From Acidobacteriota bacterium (GTDB lineage Bacteria; Acidobacteriota; Vicinamibacteria; Vicinamibacterales; UBA2999): a DNA stretch of 53,082 nucleotides. Shown here in pieces: positions 1 to 8,532 of the stretch (positions are counted from its first letter, which is position 1; each line of letters opens with the position of its first letter). The DNA lies in the NCBI GenBank assembly GCA_947465645.1, contig CANIBQ010000028.1, forward strand, positions 1 to 53,082. The letters are read 5' to 3'. The position numbers and the translations under genes are program-made. Below the pieces are notes generated by a model. That model was not told the DNA's origin and made no database searches. It was given only the letters and a program-made list of their open reading frames with translations.

Positions 1-975
1 ACGGTGTCAGACGGCCTTCCGATAGAGATCGCGGACGCGCGTCCATCCGGATTCCTCGGACACCACTTCGCGGCGACTCACGCGGATCTGCGGCTGCCGG
101 CGCGCCTGATCGATTGGTCCGATCATCACGCTCTGCTGGCGATGTCGCGGCGCGGAGAAGACCTTCCCGGCAATCTCATCGTTGGAGATGAGTCGTTTGC
201 TCGATGGCAGGCGCTCGACATTCCGGTCACGACGCGTGCCGACTACCCCGCTGTGGCCGAGGCCACGATCGCGGGACATCCTCCTGGATCTTCCGCGGGC
301 GGTGAACGTCCGAAGTTCGGGGCCTTCGTTGACGGACGTCACGTGCTCGTCAAGTTCGCCGCCCGTGGCGGTGCCGGTGATGCCGTCTCCAGACGCTGGT
401 GCGATCTCCTCGTGCTCGAAGCGCTCGCGCTGAACGTGGTGTCTTCTCGTGGCCTCCCCGCGGCTCAGGCGCGCATGATCGACGCCGATTCGCACTATTT
501 CCTCGAGAGCGACCGATTCGATCGCGTCGGCATCAGGGGCCGTATCGCCGTATTGAGCCTGGCGGCGGTTCAGGACGATCCCGCGGACCCATGGGCTCGA
601 GCGGCTGTTCTCCTGAGAGACGCCGGACGTCTGTCTGGCGAAGATGCCCGTCGCCTTCAGTGGCTCGATGCGTTCGGGGCACTCATCGCCAATACGGATC
701 GGCATCCGCACAACGTCGTCTTCTTTTCTGACGATGCGAGGCTGCGGCTTGCGCCGGCGTTCGATCAGGTATCGATGCTGTACGCGCCGACGACCGATGG
801 CCAGGTGGCGCCGCGAACCTTTGCACCGCCGCACGCGACCGCCGATACGCTGGAGGTCTGGGATGACGCCCGCGCGGCGGCGCGCGACTTCTGGCAACGG
901 GCAAGTGACGATGCTCGCGTATCGGATGACGTTCGGACGTTTTCGGCTGCGAACGCGAATGCGCTCGCCAACTGA
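1..975 (+). CDS. HipA-like serine/threonine kinase, 5'-partial
   Basis: This is the C-terminal part of a HipA/YjjJ-type kinase, the toxin-like component of some type II toxin-antitoxin systems. The frame is already open at base 1, so the true start and probably an N-terminal DNA-binding or HipA N-lobe region lie upstream; the first possible start is GTG at 4. Visible kinase features are the KFGAF/VLVKFAA ATP-binding region, the catalytic-loop motif NTDRHPHNVVF (Asp and Asn of DxHxxN) and the metal-binding region LAPAFDQVSMLYAP. Family members usually exceed 400 residues and 323 are present. No antitoxin-like gene follows within the window; any partner would be upstream. The family call is good, but the substrate cannot be read from the sequence. 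Confidence 0.8.
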   Translation, partial: TVSDGLPIEIADARPSGFLGHHFAATHADLRLPARLIDWSDHHALLAMSRRGEDLPGNLIVGDESFARWQALDIPVTTRADYPAVAEATIAGHPPGSSAGGERPKFGAFVDGRHVLVKFAARGGAGDAVSRRWCDLLVLEALALNVVSSRGLPAAQARMIDADSHYFLESDRFDRVGIRGRIAVLSLAAVQDDPADPWARAAVLLRDAGRLSGEDARRLQWLDAFGALIANTDRHPHNVVFFSDDARLRLAPAFDQVSMLYAPTTDGQVAPRTFAPPHATADTLEVWDDARAAARDFWQRASDDARVSDDVRTFSAANANALAN

Positions 976-1010
976 ACGCCTGTCATGGCATCGGGATACT
1001 CCGCCGGGAT

Positions 1011-1904
1011 TCAGTCTCCGGAGCCATGTGACGGCTCAACGTGAACCAGGACGTCGGCGACCCACGGCAATTCGTGCTTCAGCCTCGCCCGCACGTGTCC
1101 GCCAATCGCGTGTGATGCCGCGACCGTCTGCCTCGGATCGACTTCGATGTGCAGGTCCACGTGATGCCGCAGGCCCGTCTTTCGTGCGAACACTTTGTCG
1201 ATACCCTGAACACCCTCGACGGACCTGGCGACCCGCAGGATCTCGCCGGTCAATTCCGGCGACGGCATGGTGTCGACGAGCTCGAGCGACGCGTCCCGCA
1301 GGACACGGATGCCCGTAATCACCACGACGATGCCGACGAGGAATCCGCCGTAGTGATCCGCAGCCAGGAACCGGACCGGGTCGTACGCCGCGAGGGCTAC
1401 GGCAGTGAGGGCGGCCAGCGCCGAGAGAATATCGACCGCGTCATTCCACGCATCGGCGACCAAGGCCGAGCTGCCGAGCCGGCGACCCACACGGAACTTC
1501 ACCGACGACATGATGCTGCGCAGAACGATCGCGCCAACGAGCGCCGCGGCTGCGGTCACACCGGGCGGCGCGTGCCTCGCGCCGATGGCCTGGAGCGACT
1601 GGTAGGCGATCATCACACCGCCTAACGAGAGGATGACCCCGACCACGAATGCGGAGAGGGTCTCGAAGCGCCCGTGCCCATACGGGTGATTGTCGTCAGC
1701 CGGCCGCGCTGCCACGCCCATGCCGATCACGACAATGCTCGATGCGAGCACGTCTCCGGCGAACTCGAATCCCGTCGCGACAACTGAAGTGGAGTGCGCC
1801 AGAAGGCCGATGGTGATATTGCTGCACGCAAGGATGCCGCTGACGGCGATGCTGGCGCGAGCGACCCGGCGCGCCGTCCGATACGACTCATCAACCGCAG
1901 TCAC
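1011..1904 (-). CDS. Cation diffusion facilitator (CDF) family metal transporter
   Basis: Predicted inner-membrane divalent-metal/proton antiporter of 297 residues, a normal size for the family, with several hydrophobic segments and a cytoplasmic C-terminal domain rich in His and Asp. The CDF hallmark HPYGHGRFE follows TM2 (about residues 73-81). The metal site is atypical: TM2 has E47-x3-D51 where FieF-type proteins have Asp/His-x3-Asp, and TM5 reads DAWNDAVD, placing N154 where a His or Asp is usual and D158 as the second ligand. Metal selectivity therefore cannot be inferred. The start is GTG at 1904. The gene lies downstream of the DUF5916 pair on the same strand, separated from it by a long palindrome, so it probably has its own promoter. 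Confidence 0.88.
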   Translation of the reverse strand: MTAVDESYRTARRVARASIAVSGILACSNITIGLLAHSTSVVATGFEFAGDVLASSIVVIGMGVAARPADDNHPYGHGRFETLSAFVVGVILSLGGVMIAYQSLQAIGARHAPPGVTAAAALVGAIVLRSIMSSVKFRVGRRLGSSALVADAWNDAVDILSALAALTAVALAAYDPVRFLAADHYGGFLVGIVVVITGIRVLRDASLELVDTMPSPELTGEILRVARSVEGVQGIDKVFARKTGLRHHVDLHIEVDPRQTVAASHAIGGHVRARLKHELPWVADVLVHVEPSHGSGD

Positions 1905-1968
1905 CGGAGTATTGTCTCCCGGGGTGTGCGATCTGGGCTCCCTCTAGCGCGCTTTTGACTTTGATCTA

Positions 1969-2034
1969 GCCACAGAGTCGCAGAGACACGGAGGTTTTCC
2001 AGGCATCCTCTCTGTGACTCTGTGTCTCTGTGGC
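1969..2034. repeat. Long imperfect palindrome, terminator-like
   Basis: The left arm (1969-1994) and right arm (2007-2034) are built from alternating ACAGAG-type units (gccacagagtcgcagagaca and its near reverse complement) and form a stem of about 26 bp around a 12-base loop. It lies between the stop of the DUF5916 gene and the start of the CDF gene, both on the minus strand. A role as terminator of the DUF5916 operon, or as a mobile palindromic repeat, is plausible. Related CCACAGAGACACAGAG palindromes are, from general knowledge, common between genes in several environmental phyla. Confidence 0.7.
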
Positions 2035-2054
2035 CCGTCAACGTCAGAACGGGT

Positions 2055-4334
2055 CTAGAAACTGAACAGTCTCGTGATCTTGACGATGAGCGCGCGCTCG
2101 CGGATCAGTCCGGTCAACGTGTCTCGATTGTCGTTGTAGACGATGTACACATCGCTGAGCGGGTGATACGTCCAGTTGAAGCGCAGGTTGGAGCTCACCT
2201 GGCGCACATCGGCGTTGTACTGCACGAAGGCGTGCACGACGGTGCGCGGCGTGAATGCGTAGGTCGCGCGCGTGCGCAGCAGGTTGGTGGTGAACGCGCC
2301 GCTGGCCAGCTCGACATCATTGCGCTCGTAGGTCAGGTTCAGGATCAGGTGATACCCCGGCGCGTAGGTCACTCCTCCGGTGAGCGCCTTACGTGTGCCG
2401 TTGTAGAAGTCTCCCCACGTGAACGTCGCATTCCCCGCCAGCTCCCGGCTCGCATTGGTGGACGCTTGCGTCGTGTAGCCGAGGAAACTGTAATCCCCGG
2501 CGGGGACGGTCACGCGCGGTGTTCCCGTCGGGATGTTCAACGGGCGAAACAACCGATCGAAGGTCTGCTCGGTCGTGAACGTCACCGCCGCGCCGTCGTC
2601 GAAGCTGATGCCCAGGTCGCCGCTCTGCACGCGGGTTTCCATCCTTCCGCTGGACGTCCCCTCGTAGTAGTCGACCTTGGTCGCGACGTTCAAGCTGCGG
2701 ATCGTCCTGTTGCTCACCAGTTGCGGCTCCCACGACACCTCCCCGAGGTATTGCGCCATGTCCGAGCGGCGCACGAATCCGGTCTCGGGATTGAAATCCG
2801 GGTCCACCGTGTTGTATTCGCCGTTGACGATCAGCTCGTCGCCCTTCCAGGCGCTCTGAAAGCGGCGGGCCTGGTCCTTGCCGGATCGGCCGGGCGTGTC
2901 CGTCTGCAGGAGAAACGAGTCGAACTCCAGGCGCTCGAATAACTGCACGTGAGCGTCGGCGCCGTAGAGACGGTTGAAGTCTCCGCTGATCGACGAATCG
3001 CGACTCGTGACGATCGCCCCGACCCAGGAAGAGGTCATCAGGTTGCGCTTGACCCGGCCGACGACGAAGTTGTTCGCGGGAACCGCACCCTGCGCGTCGG
3101 TCTTCATCCCGATCAGGCCCACGTCGTAGGCGCCGGCGCGACCGGTCACGCGCAGGCCGCCGACGATGGGAATGGGCGTGCCGGCGGCGCTCAAACCGAT
3201 GCGGCGGCTGAAGAACGGCAGCAGGTTGCGCGCCGACGCGCGGTCGGCGAAGGTCGCGCCCTGCCCCACCGAGAACGTCCCGGCGTTCTCGAGAAAAAAA
3301 TCGCGCTGCTCTGGAAAGAACAGGTTGAACCGGGTCAGATTCACCTGCTGCTGGTCCACCTCGACCTGGGCAAAATCGGTGTGGTAGGTGGCGTCGAGCG
3401 TCAGCGACGGCGTGAGGCTGTACTTCAGATCGACCCCGACGTCGTGGTCCTTGAGCCGGTTGAGCGCCTGCGTCGTGCGCAGGCCGCCGGGACCGCGCAC
3501 CTGGGTGTGCCCGCCGGTGAGGAACGGCTTCACCCGCAGGTTGCGTCCCTGCCGGATGCCTTCGAGTCCGACCAGCGTGCCGGCGAGCGACGCCCTCTGG
3601 CTGTTGTAGCGGATCGGGAGCGGCGCCCAGTTCGCCACTTCGTTGAGGCGAAGCACGCGCCTGCTGAAATTGAGTCCCCACTCCTGCGACGGCGAATCGG
3701 TGAACCGCAGCGTCTTGAACGGCACCATGAACTCGGCGAACCAGCCGTCGCTGGTCCGCGACGTCTTGACGTCCCACTCGCCGTCCCACTCCGCGTTGCT
3801 GATGGCCCCGTTGCTGGTGAACTGCGTGTCGTACTTGGCTCCGGCGGGATTGGTGGCGAATTCGAACCCCGATTGCCGGTCGTGGAGGGTGTCGAGGGTC
3901 ATGATGACGCTGTCGGACTGCGGGTGCCGAAAGTCCTCTTCGAGGCCATTCACCACCATGTTGTCCGGATCCGAGTCGTAGCAGTAGAAGCCGACATAGA
4001 GATTGTCGGCGTCATAGAGGATGCGCACTTCGGTTCGTTCGCTCGACGGGGCGCCAGGGCGTGGCTGCCGCTGCACAAAATCGGTCGCCGGAGTCGCCAG
4101 TTTCCATGCCGGCTCGTCGAGCCGGCCGTCGAGCGTAATCGGCTCGGTGATGCGCACCGCGGTCAGGACGCGCGACAAACGGGCGGTCTCGTAATCGACC
4201 GCCTGACCGGCGCGCGCCTGCGACAGGGCCGGCGTCACGGCCGCGAAGAACAGGACCAGCGCCGTGCCGATGGATTCCACCGCCAGGTCCGCGAGCGTGC
4301 GCACGTCGCAGGCCGGGCGGGATGATGTGCGCAT
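2055..4334 (-). CDS. DUF5916 / CBM9-like domain secreted outer-membrane protein (copy 2)
   Basis: A 759-residue exported protein. The N-terminus has a hydrophobic segment ending ALSQ (signal peptide, perhaps preceded by an extended n-region; a GTG inside VESIG is an alternative start). A CBM9-like beta-sandwich follows with the typical ITLDGRLDEPAWKLA and ERTEVRILYDADNLYVGFYC motifs (about residues 60-220). The long C-terminal part matches the DUF5916 pattern (FFPEQRDFFLENAGTF, FFSRRIGLS) and ends in a terminal Phe after beta-strand-like segments (VKITRLFSF), as in outer-membrane beta-barrels. It is a close paralogue of the gene just upstream, with only 12 bases between them, so the two are almost certainly co-transcribed. 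The ligand is unknown; surface carbohydrate or polymer binding is an inference from the CBM9-like fold. Confidence 0.85.
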   Translation of the reverse strand: MRTSSRPACDVRTLADLAVESIGTALVLFFAAVTPALSQARAGQAVDYETARLSRVLTAVRITEPITLDGRLDEPAWKLATPATDFVQRQPRPGAPSSERTEVRILYDADNLYVGFYCYDSDPDNMVVNGLEEDFRHPQSDSVIMTLDTLHDRQSGFEFATNPAGAKYDTQFTSNGAISNAEWDGEWDVKTSRTSDGWFAEFMVPFKTLRFTDSPSQEWGLNFSRRVLRLNEVANWAPLPIRYNSQRASLAGTLVGLEGIRQGRNLRVKPFLTGGHTQVRGPGGLRTTQALNRLKDHDVGVDLKYSLTPSLTLDATYHTDFAQVEVDQQQVNLTRFNLFFPEQRDFFLENAGTFSVGQGATFADRASARNLLPFFSRRIGLSAAGTPIPIVGGLRVTGRAGAYDVGLIGMKTDAQGAVPANNFVVGRVKRNLMTSSWVGAIVTSRDSSISGDFNRLYGADAHVQLFERLEFDSFLLQTDTPGRSGKDQARRFQSAWKGDELIVNGEYNTVDPDFNPETGFVRRSDMAQYLGEVSWEPQLVSNRTIRSLNVATKVDYYEGTSSGRMETRVQSGDLGISFDDGAAVTFTTEQTFDRLFRPLNIPTGTPRVTVPAGDYSFLGYTTQASTNASRELAGNATFTWGDFYNGTRKALTGGVTYAPGYHLILNLTYERNDVELASGAFTTNLLRTRATYAFTPRTVVHAFVQYNADVRQVSSNLRFNWTYHPLSDVYIVYNDNRDTLTGLIRERALIVKITRLFSF

Positions 4335-4346
4335 ATATCCGAAGGC

Positions 4347-6584
4347 TCAGAAATTGAACAGATTCGTCAGCTTGACGATGAACGCGCGCTCGCGGATCTG
4401 GCCGAGCGCCGTGTCGCGCGTGTCGTTGTAGACGATGAACAGGTCGCTGAGCGGATGGTGCACGAGATTGAAACGGATGTTCGAGCTGATAAGGTGCGTA
4501 TCGGTGTTGTACTGAAGGTATGCGTTCAGGAACGCGCGCGGCGAGAAGCCGTAGATGAACCTCGTCCCGACCAGCGAGGTCGTGAACTCCCCGCCCGGGA
4601 GCGTGATCTGGTTGCGATCGTAGGTGAAGTTCACGCTCAGGTGAAGGTTCGGCTTCAGGATCACGCCGACCCCGGCCAGTTTCCGCTCGCCGCCGTAGAA
4701 ATCGCCCAACCCGACCGTGCCGGTGGCGCTGACCTTCCGCCGTTGATTGGTGATGAAGTCAGCCGAGTAGCCGTTGTAGCTGTAGTCGCCCGCGGGAATG
4801 GTGACCCGGGGCGTCCCGGACGGAATCGACAGCGGCGCGTTCAGCCGGTCGAACGTCCGGTTGACGATGACGTTCGCGGCGGCATTGCTCTCCCACACGA
4901 GGCCGATCTTCGTGTCGGTGACGCGCGTCTCGAGCTCGCCGCTGCCGCTGCCCTCGTAGTAATCGACGGCGGTGCCAAAGTGGAAATTCTGAATCGAATC
5001 GCTGCTCCGGAGGAGCGGCTCCCACGCCACCTCGCCTGCGTACTGCCGCATGTCGCGGCGGCGGACGAACCCGACTTCCGGGTTGAAGTTCGGCTCGACC
5101 TCGTTGTACTCGGCGTTGGCGAGGAACTCGACGTCGGTCCAGCCGGCCTGGAACCGCCGCGCCAGGGCCTGTCCGGAACGGCCGGGCGTATCGCTGCCGA
5201 GGAGGTAGGCATCGAAATCGAGCTTGCGGAAGAACTGGAAGTGGGCGTCGGTGCCGACCACCCGGTTGTAGTCGCCCGACAGCGTTGAGTCCCTGTTGGT
5301 CACCAGCCCGCCAATCCACGAACTGGTCTTCAGGTTACGCTTGACGCGTCCGACCAGGAAGGTGTTCGACGGCGTCGACCCCAGCGCCTCGGTCTTCATC
5401 GCCAGCACGCCGACGTCGTACCGATCCACCTGCCCGGAGACGCGGGTGCCGGCGACGATCGGAATCGGCGTTCCTGCGGGGCTCAAGCCGATGCGCCGGG
5501 TGAAGAACGGCACCAGGTTGCTGCCACTGCCGAAGCCAGCGCCTGGCCCGAAGCCGAAGGTGCCGCTGTTCTCGAGAAAGAAATCGCGCTTTTCGGGGAA
5601 GAACAGGTTGAAGCGCGTCAGGTTCACCTGCTGCTGATCGACTTCCACCTGCGCGAAATCGGTACGGTAGGTGGCGTCAAGCGTGATCGACGGCGTCAGG
5701 CCGTACTTCACGTCAAAGCCCCCGTCCCAATCCTTCAAGCGGTCGAGCCAGCGGACGGTCTGCAAACCGGGGGCGCTGCCGCTCTGTGTCCCGGCGCTGC
5801 GGCTCTGGGTGATGCCCGTCGAGATGAACGGCTTCACCTTGAGGTTGCGTCCCGGGTTGATGTTCTCGAGCCCCCGAAGCGTGCCGGCGAGCGACATCCG
5901 GAAGTTGCTGTAGTTCTGCGGCAGCGGCGACCAGTCGGCCTCCTCGTTCTTGCGCGGAATGCGGCGCGTGATCTGCAGCCCCCATTCCTGCGAGGGCGCG
6001 CTCGAAAACCGCAGCGTCTTGAACGGCACGACGAACTCGGCGAACCACCCCTGGTCGTTCACGCTCGTCTTGACGTCCCACACGCCGTCCCAGTTCACGT
6101 TGCCCTGGCCGTCGTTGGAGAGCTGGACATCGCGCCGTGCGCCGGCCGGATTGGTGACGAACGTGAAGCCAGACCGCCGATCGTGGAGACTGTCGATCAG
6201 CACCGTGACGCCGTCGGATTCCTGCGTGGGGTAATCCTTCTGCAGCGAATTCACGAGGATCCGGTCCGGCTGCGAGTCGAAGCAGTACACCCCGATATAC
6301 AGGTTGTCGTCGTCGTAGAGGAAGCGAACCTCGGTTCGCTCGGTCATCGGCTCGCCGTTGCGGGGACGCCGCTGGAGGAAGTTGCCGGCCGGCACCGCCT
6401 GCTCCCACGCGGGCTCGTCGAACCGGCCGTCGATGGTGATCGGCTCGGTGACACGCACCGCCGTGACAATGCGCGACAGGTGCGCGGTGTCGTAGTCGAT
6501 CACCGGCCGCGCCGGGCGCTCCTGCGAGAACGCCGGGGACGCACACGCGAGGCAGCCAGCCAGGGCCAGTCCGAGATATTTCAT
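4347..6584 (-). CDS. DUF5916 / CBM9-like domain secreted outer-membrane protein (copy 1)
   Basis: The first gene of the DUF5916 pair. The frame is open upstream to about 6914, but the ATG at 6584 begins a clean signal peptide (MKYLGLALAGCLACASPAFSQ) at the expected place, giving 745 residues. The CBM9-like region contains ITIDGRFDEPAWEQA and ERTEVRFLYDDDNLYIGVYC. The DUF5916 region contains FFPEKRDFFLENSGTF and FFTRRIGLSPAGTPIPIVAG, and the protein ends in Phe (VKLTNLFNF), consistent with barrel insertion in the outer membrane. Similarity to the downstream copy runs along the whole length, so this is a tandem duplication that has diverged. The gene is divergent from the secreted-protein gene at 6673 with only 88 bases between them. 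Confidence 0.87.
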   Translation of the reverse strand: MKYLGLALAGCLACASPAFSQERPARPVIDYDTAHLSRIVTAVRVTEPITIDGRFDEPAWEQAVPAGNFLQRRPRNGEPMTERTEVRFLYDDDNLYIGVYCFDSQPDRILVNSLQKDYPTQESDGVTVLIDSLHDRRSGFTFVTNPAGARRDVQLSNDGQGNVNWDGVWDVKTSVNDQGWFAEFVVPFKTLRFSSAPSQEWGLQITRRIPRKNEEADWSPLPQNYSNFRMSLAGTLRGLENINPGRNLKVKPFISTGITQSRSAGTQSGSAPGLQTVRWLDRLKDWDGGFDVKYGLTPSITLDATYRTDFAQVEVDQQQVNLTRFNLFFPEKRDFFLENSGTFGFGPGAGFGSGSNLVPFFTRRIGLSPAGTPIPIVAGTRVSGQVDRYDVGVLAMKTEALGSTPSNTFLVGRVKRNLKTSSWIGGLVTNRDSTLSGDYNRVVGTDAHFQFFRKLDFDAYLLGSDTPGRSGQALARRFQAGWTDVEFLANAEYNEVEPNFNPEVGFVRRRDMRQYAGEVAWEPLLRSSDSIQNFHFGTAVDYYEGSGSGELETRVTDTKIGLVWESNAAANVIVNRTFDRLNAPLSIPSGTPRVTIPAGDYSYNGYSADFITNQRRKVSATGTVGLGDFYGGERKLAGVGVILKPNLHLSVNFTYDRNQITLPGGEFTTSLVGTRFIYGFSPRAFLNAYLQYNTDTHLISSNIRFNLVHHPLSDLFIVYNDTRDTALGQIRERAFIVKLTNLFNF

Positions 6585-6672
6585 GGGGTTACGAGCCCGG
6601 AATGCTATCAGATCGGAAAGGGCCGTCGGCCCATGAGGACGAGCGCCCGGCGGTATAGAATTCGGGGTCCAC
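6585..6672. promoter_or_regulatory. Divergent intergenic region with a possible -10 element
   Basis: This is the only space between the DUF5916 operon (minus) and the 6673 gene (plus), so it must hold both promoters unless the plus gene is read from elsewhere. On the plus strand TATAGA at 6654-6659 resembles a -10 box and lies 13 bases before the GTG start, which would give a very short leader. I could not find a convincing -35. Confidence 0.3.
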
Positions 6673-7539
6673 GTGAAACGGCTGCTGATCGTCTCGATCG
6701 CACTCGCCGCCCTCGCGCGCCCGACGGCCGCGCAGGTCCAGGCCCAGGGCAATAATCCCAACAGCCAGACGGTCGAGGCCGGGATTGCGTTCATCAACCC
6801 CGGGAGCCCCACGATTACGCCACCCGAGTTCGACAGCCAGCCGATTCCGCGGCTCCCCGACGGCACGATCGATCTCACCGGCCCGTGGGTCGGCGGCGGC
6901 ACGATCGCCGACATCGAGAGTGACGGCGGGCTGCAGCCAGGTGAGATGGCGTTTCTCCCCTGGGCGCAGCAGCTCCGGAGTACCCGAAAGTCGCAGGACG
7001 ATCCCTATACCGCGTGCCTGCCGATGTCCGTGCTGCGGACCAATCCCTATCCGTGGAAGTTCGCGATGTCGTACACGTCCAAGGGGCTCACGCACATCTA
7101 CATCCTTCACGAGCTGGGCGACGCGGGCGCCCACCGCGTGGTCTACATGGACGGCCGCACGCACCCCGAGGATCTCCTGCCCACGTGGGAAGGACACTCG
7201 ATCGGTTGGTGGGAAGGCGACACGCTCGTCGTCGACACGGTGGGCTTCAACGACACGTTCTGGTTTGACCGGCGCGGCACTCCGCACACCGAGCGGCTCC
7301 ACATCGTCGAGCGCTACTCGCGGCCACACTGGGGGAGCCTGGTCAACGAGGTCACGCTGGACGACCCCGGACTGCTGTCGCGGCCGGCGAAGCTGAGGTT
7401 CACCGCACGGCTGCTCCGCCCCGACAAGCAGACCGGCGTCGGCGACCTGCTGGAGTTCATCTGCAACGAAGACAACCAGTACGGCTCCGCCGGCAACTTT
7501 ACGCCGGGCACCGGCGGAGGCATCAGGCAGCAGCGCTGA
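6673..7539 (+). CDS. Secreted protein of an uncharacterised acidobacterial family
   Basis: A 288-residue exported protein with a clear signal peptide (MKRLLIVSIALAALARPTAAQ); the start is GTG. The mature part carries motifs I associate with a large family of hypothetical proteins in Acidobacteria: LPDGTIDLTGPW near the N-terminus, DPYTACLPMSV, the region RVVYMDGRTHPEDLLPTWEGHS followed by GWWEGDTLVVDTVGFND, and PHTERLHIVERYSR. The conserved Gly/Trp/Asp-rich blocks suggest a beta-structured domain. No catalytic motif is recognised and no function is assigned. It converges on the DUF4920-like gene with one base between the stop codons. Confidence 0.8.
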   Translation: MKRLLIVSIALAALARPTAAQVQAQGNNPNSQTVEAGIAFINPGSPTITPPEFDSQPIPRLPDGTIDLTGPWVGGGTIADIESDGGLQPGEMAFLPWAQQLRSTRKSQDDPYTACLPMSVLRTNPYPWKFAMSYTSKGLTHIYILHELGDAGAHRVVYMDGRTHPEDLLPTWEGHSIGWWEGDTLVVDTVGFNDTFWFDRRGTPHTERLHIVERYSRPHWGSLVNEVTLDDPGLLSRPAKLRFTARLLRPDKQTGVGDLLEFICNEDNQYGSAGNFTPGTGGGIRQQR

Positions 7540-7540
7540 G

Positions 7541-7993
7541 TTACTTGAGGACCGCGCCGGTCACCTTCAATTGCCAGAACGCCGGAGCCCCGGGGTTCTC
7601 CTGATTGAACTCCGCGACCGCGACCTTCGCTTCCGGATCGGGATCCCTGGCGACGGACGCGACGACGCCCTCGATTGTCACCCTGCGCCCCACGACGCTC
7701 TTCGGAAACTCGATCTTGCCGGCTTCAATTCTGGCGAACACATTTTGACCGTAGGTGGATCCGCGGGTGCCGGATATTCCAATCCATCGGCACGGCGTCG
7801 TGGTGCAGACGGATGTGATCGCAGCTTCGACCCGCACCGCCTTTCCCTCGAGAGTGTTCGGCTGCGACTGCAGCAGTGAGAATTCCGTCTCCTCCTGCAG
7901 CGTGACACCAGCGCCGTACGTCGTTTGGGCGGCAATCGAGACGGTGAATAAGACAACCACGGCCAGCAGTTGCAGCATGAGACGAGATGACAT
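7541..7993 (-). CDS. Small secreted DUF4920-like protein (copy 2)
   Basis: An exported protein of about 150 residues with signal peptide MSSRLMLQLLAVVVLFTVSIAAQ. The core (YGAGVTL, LEGKAVRVEAAITSVCTTTPCRW, GRRVTIEGVVAS) resembles DUF4920, an OB-fold-like periplasmic domain with a Cys-x5-Cys pair; function unknown. Two adjacent ATGs (7996, 7993) follow an AGGAGG; the second has the better spacing (7 bases). It is a tandem paralogue of the gene at 8022, with 28 bases between that gene's stop and this start, so the two form a two-gene unit. The domain match is by motif memory and deserves a profile search. Confidence 0.72.
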   Translation of the reverse strand: MSSRLMLQLLAVVVLFTVSIAAQTTYGAGVTLQEETEFSLLQSQPNTLEGKAVRVEAAITSVCTTTPCRWIGISGTRGSTYGQNVFARIEAGKIEFPKSVVGRRVTIEGVVASVARDPDPEAKVAVAEFNQENPGAPAFWQLKVTGAVLK

Positions 7994-8021
7994 CATGGGC
8001 CCTCCTAAGAATTCAACTCAG

Positions 8022-8480
8022 CTACTGGACGACCGCGCCGGTCACCTTCAATTGCCAGAACGCCGGAGCCCCGGGGTTTTCCTGGCCGTACTCCGCGGCC
8101 GCGACCTTCGCTTCCGGATCGCTATCCCTCGCGACGGAGGCGACGACGCCCTCGATCGTGACCTTTTTCCCCATTACGGTCTTCGGAAACTCGATCTTGC
8201 CGGGATCAACTCTGGCGAGCACGGAATTGCCGTAGTCGGATCCGCCGGTGCCGGCGATTCCGATCCAGCGGCACGGCGTCGTGGTGCAGACGGATGTGAT
8301 CAACGCCTCGACCCGGACCGTCTTCCCCTCGAGGCTGTTCGGCTGCGCCTGGAGAACGGAGAATGGCGTCCCCTCCGCCTCCGGCAGGGTGACGCCGGCG
8401 CCGTATTTCGTTTGGGCGCCGACCGGAACGGTCAGCACGACGACCAGGGCGAGCAGTGGCAGCGTGACGCGAGATGGCAT
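8022..8480 (-). CDS. Small secreted DUF4920-like protein (copy 1)
   Basis: A 152-residue exported protein with signal peptide MPSRVTLPLLALVVVLTVPVGAQ. It shares most residues with the downstream copy, including ITSVCTTTPCRWIGI, IEFPK and an almost identical C-terminus (NPGAPAFWQLKVTGAV). The ATG at 8480 has AGGAGG eight bases upstream; an in-frame TTG directly before it is less likely as start. The duplication looks recent compared with the DUF5916 pair. Divergence is concentrated in the signal peptide and the short region after the first beta-strand. The two CxC-region cysteines are kept in both copies, hinting at a disulfide or metal-binding role, but this is inference. Confidence 0.75.
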   Translation of the reverse strand: MPSRVTLPLLALVVVLTVPVGAQTKYGAGVTLPEAEGTPFSVLQAQPNSLEGKTVRVEALITSVCTTTPCRWIGIAGTGGSDYGNSVLARVDPGKIEFPKTVMGKKVTIEGVVASVARDSDPEAKVAAAEYGQENPGAPAFWQLKVTGAVVQ

Positions 8481-8532
8481 CAATCGGTCCTCCTGAAGAA
8501 ATAACGGAGCCCGATTGTATGAAACTCCGCGG

